Source: Roseovarius sp. | GTDB lineage: Bacteria > Pseudomonadota > Alphaproteobacteria > Rhodobacterales > Rhodobacteraceae | Direction: 5' to 3' | Assembly (NCBI GenBank): GCA_021767845.1 | Contig: JAASSQ010000176.1 | Coordinates: forward strand, 1-6,227 | DNA length: 6,227 nucleotides | Shown here: positions 6,003 through 6,227 of the stretch, in pieces | How positions within the stretch are numbered: position 1 is the first letter of the stretch | Layout: every line of letters begins with the position of its first letter | Program-made: the position numbers and the translations under genes | The notes under the pieces: model-generated | Database searches by the model: none | Told to the model about the DNA's origin: nothing | What the model saw: the letters and a program-made list of their open reading frames with translations, nothing else

Positions 6003-6227
6003 TCAGGCGGCCTCGGACCCGCCGACCGTGAGCCCGCCGATCATCACCGTGGGCTGGCCCACGCCCACCGGCACCCACTGGCCGGCCTTGCCGCAATTGC
6101 CCATGCCGGGATCGAGCGCCATGTCGTTGCCGAGCGCGCGGATCTGTTGCAGCGCGGTCGCCCCGTCGCCGATCAGGGTGGCGCCCTTGACCGGGTCGCC
6201 CACCTTGCCGTTCTTCACGCGATAGGC
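6003..6227 (-). CDS. tldD: Metalloprotease TldD, C-terminal part (runs off the right edge)
   Basis: The last 74 residues of TldD are present. TldD is the zinc-bearing subunit of the TldD/TldE (PmbA) protease, which trims modified peptides such as microcin B17 in E. coli and degrades the antitoxin CcdA. The fragment has PVKGATLIG, NDMALDPG, GNCGKAGQ and VPVGVGQPT, all typical of the TldD C-terminus. The Cys of GNCGK (45th visible residue, 29 from the end) corresponds to the third zinc ligand known in E. coli TldD. The HExxxH motif would lie outside the window. The frame is open to the right edge and ends at the TGA at 6003-6005, next to the GC hairpin. Confidence 0.95.
   Translation of the reverse strand, partial: AYRVKNGKVGDPVKGATLIGDGATALQQIRALGNDMALDPGMGNCGKAGQWVPVGVGQPTVMIGGLTVGGSEAA

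Overview
The window is GC-rich DNA (third codon positions almost all G or C) from an alphaproteobacterium, most likely a member of the Rhodobacterales. That placement rests on the TopA and DprA sequence style, the TldD end and the promoter style. It is an inference from recognised protein families; no species can be named. Most of the window is ordinary chromosomal housekeeping sequence.

Layout, left to right. On the minus strand lie scoB (5' end only, 1-150) and scoA (155-850), the two subunits of a 3-oxoacid CoA-transferase, 4 bp apart and translated as a pair. Next come topA (983-3535, DNA topoisomerase I) and dprA (3646-4794, the single-strand DNA and RecA-loading protein of natural transformation), also on the minus strand. 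Each of scoA and topA has a promoter-like TTGAC element and a strong Shine-Dalgarno of its own. A 270-bp gap (4795-5064) upstream of dprA holds the most interesting non-coding structure of the window. It has a CtrA-like TTAA-N7-TAAA element, a perfect 12-bp palindrome beside an AT-rich TATAGT box, and a run of five 11-bp tandem repeats. Beyond it, on the minus strand, is a small secreted beta-barrel protein (5065-5694) that looks like a PagL/acyloxyacyl hydrolase relative. A divergent intergenic region then leads to a 50-residue single-span membrane protein of unknown function on the plus strand (5834-5986). It converges with the 3' end of tldD (6003-6227, minus), and a perfect 10-bp GC hairpin is built around the stop codon of the small gene.

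Functionally the genes are mostly independent: ketoacid/CoA metabolism (scoAB), supercoiling control (topA), uptake-DNA processing (dprA), an envelope protein, an unknown membrane peptide, and a modifying protease (tldD). The one link that may go beyond housekeeping is regulatory. In Rhodobacter the dprA homologue is needed for gene-transfer-agent recipient ability under CtrA control, and a CtrA-like motif stands in the dprA leader here. I found no mobile element, CRISPR array, tRNA, rRNA or defence system, and no convincing new multi-gene system.
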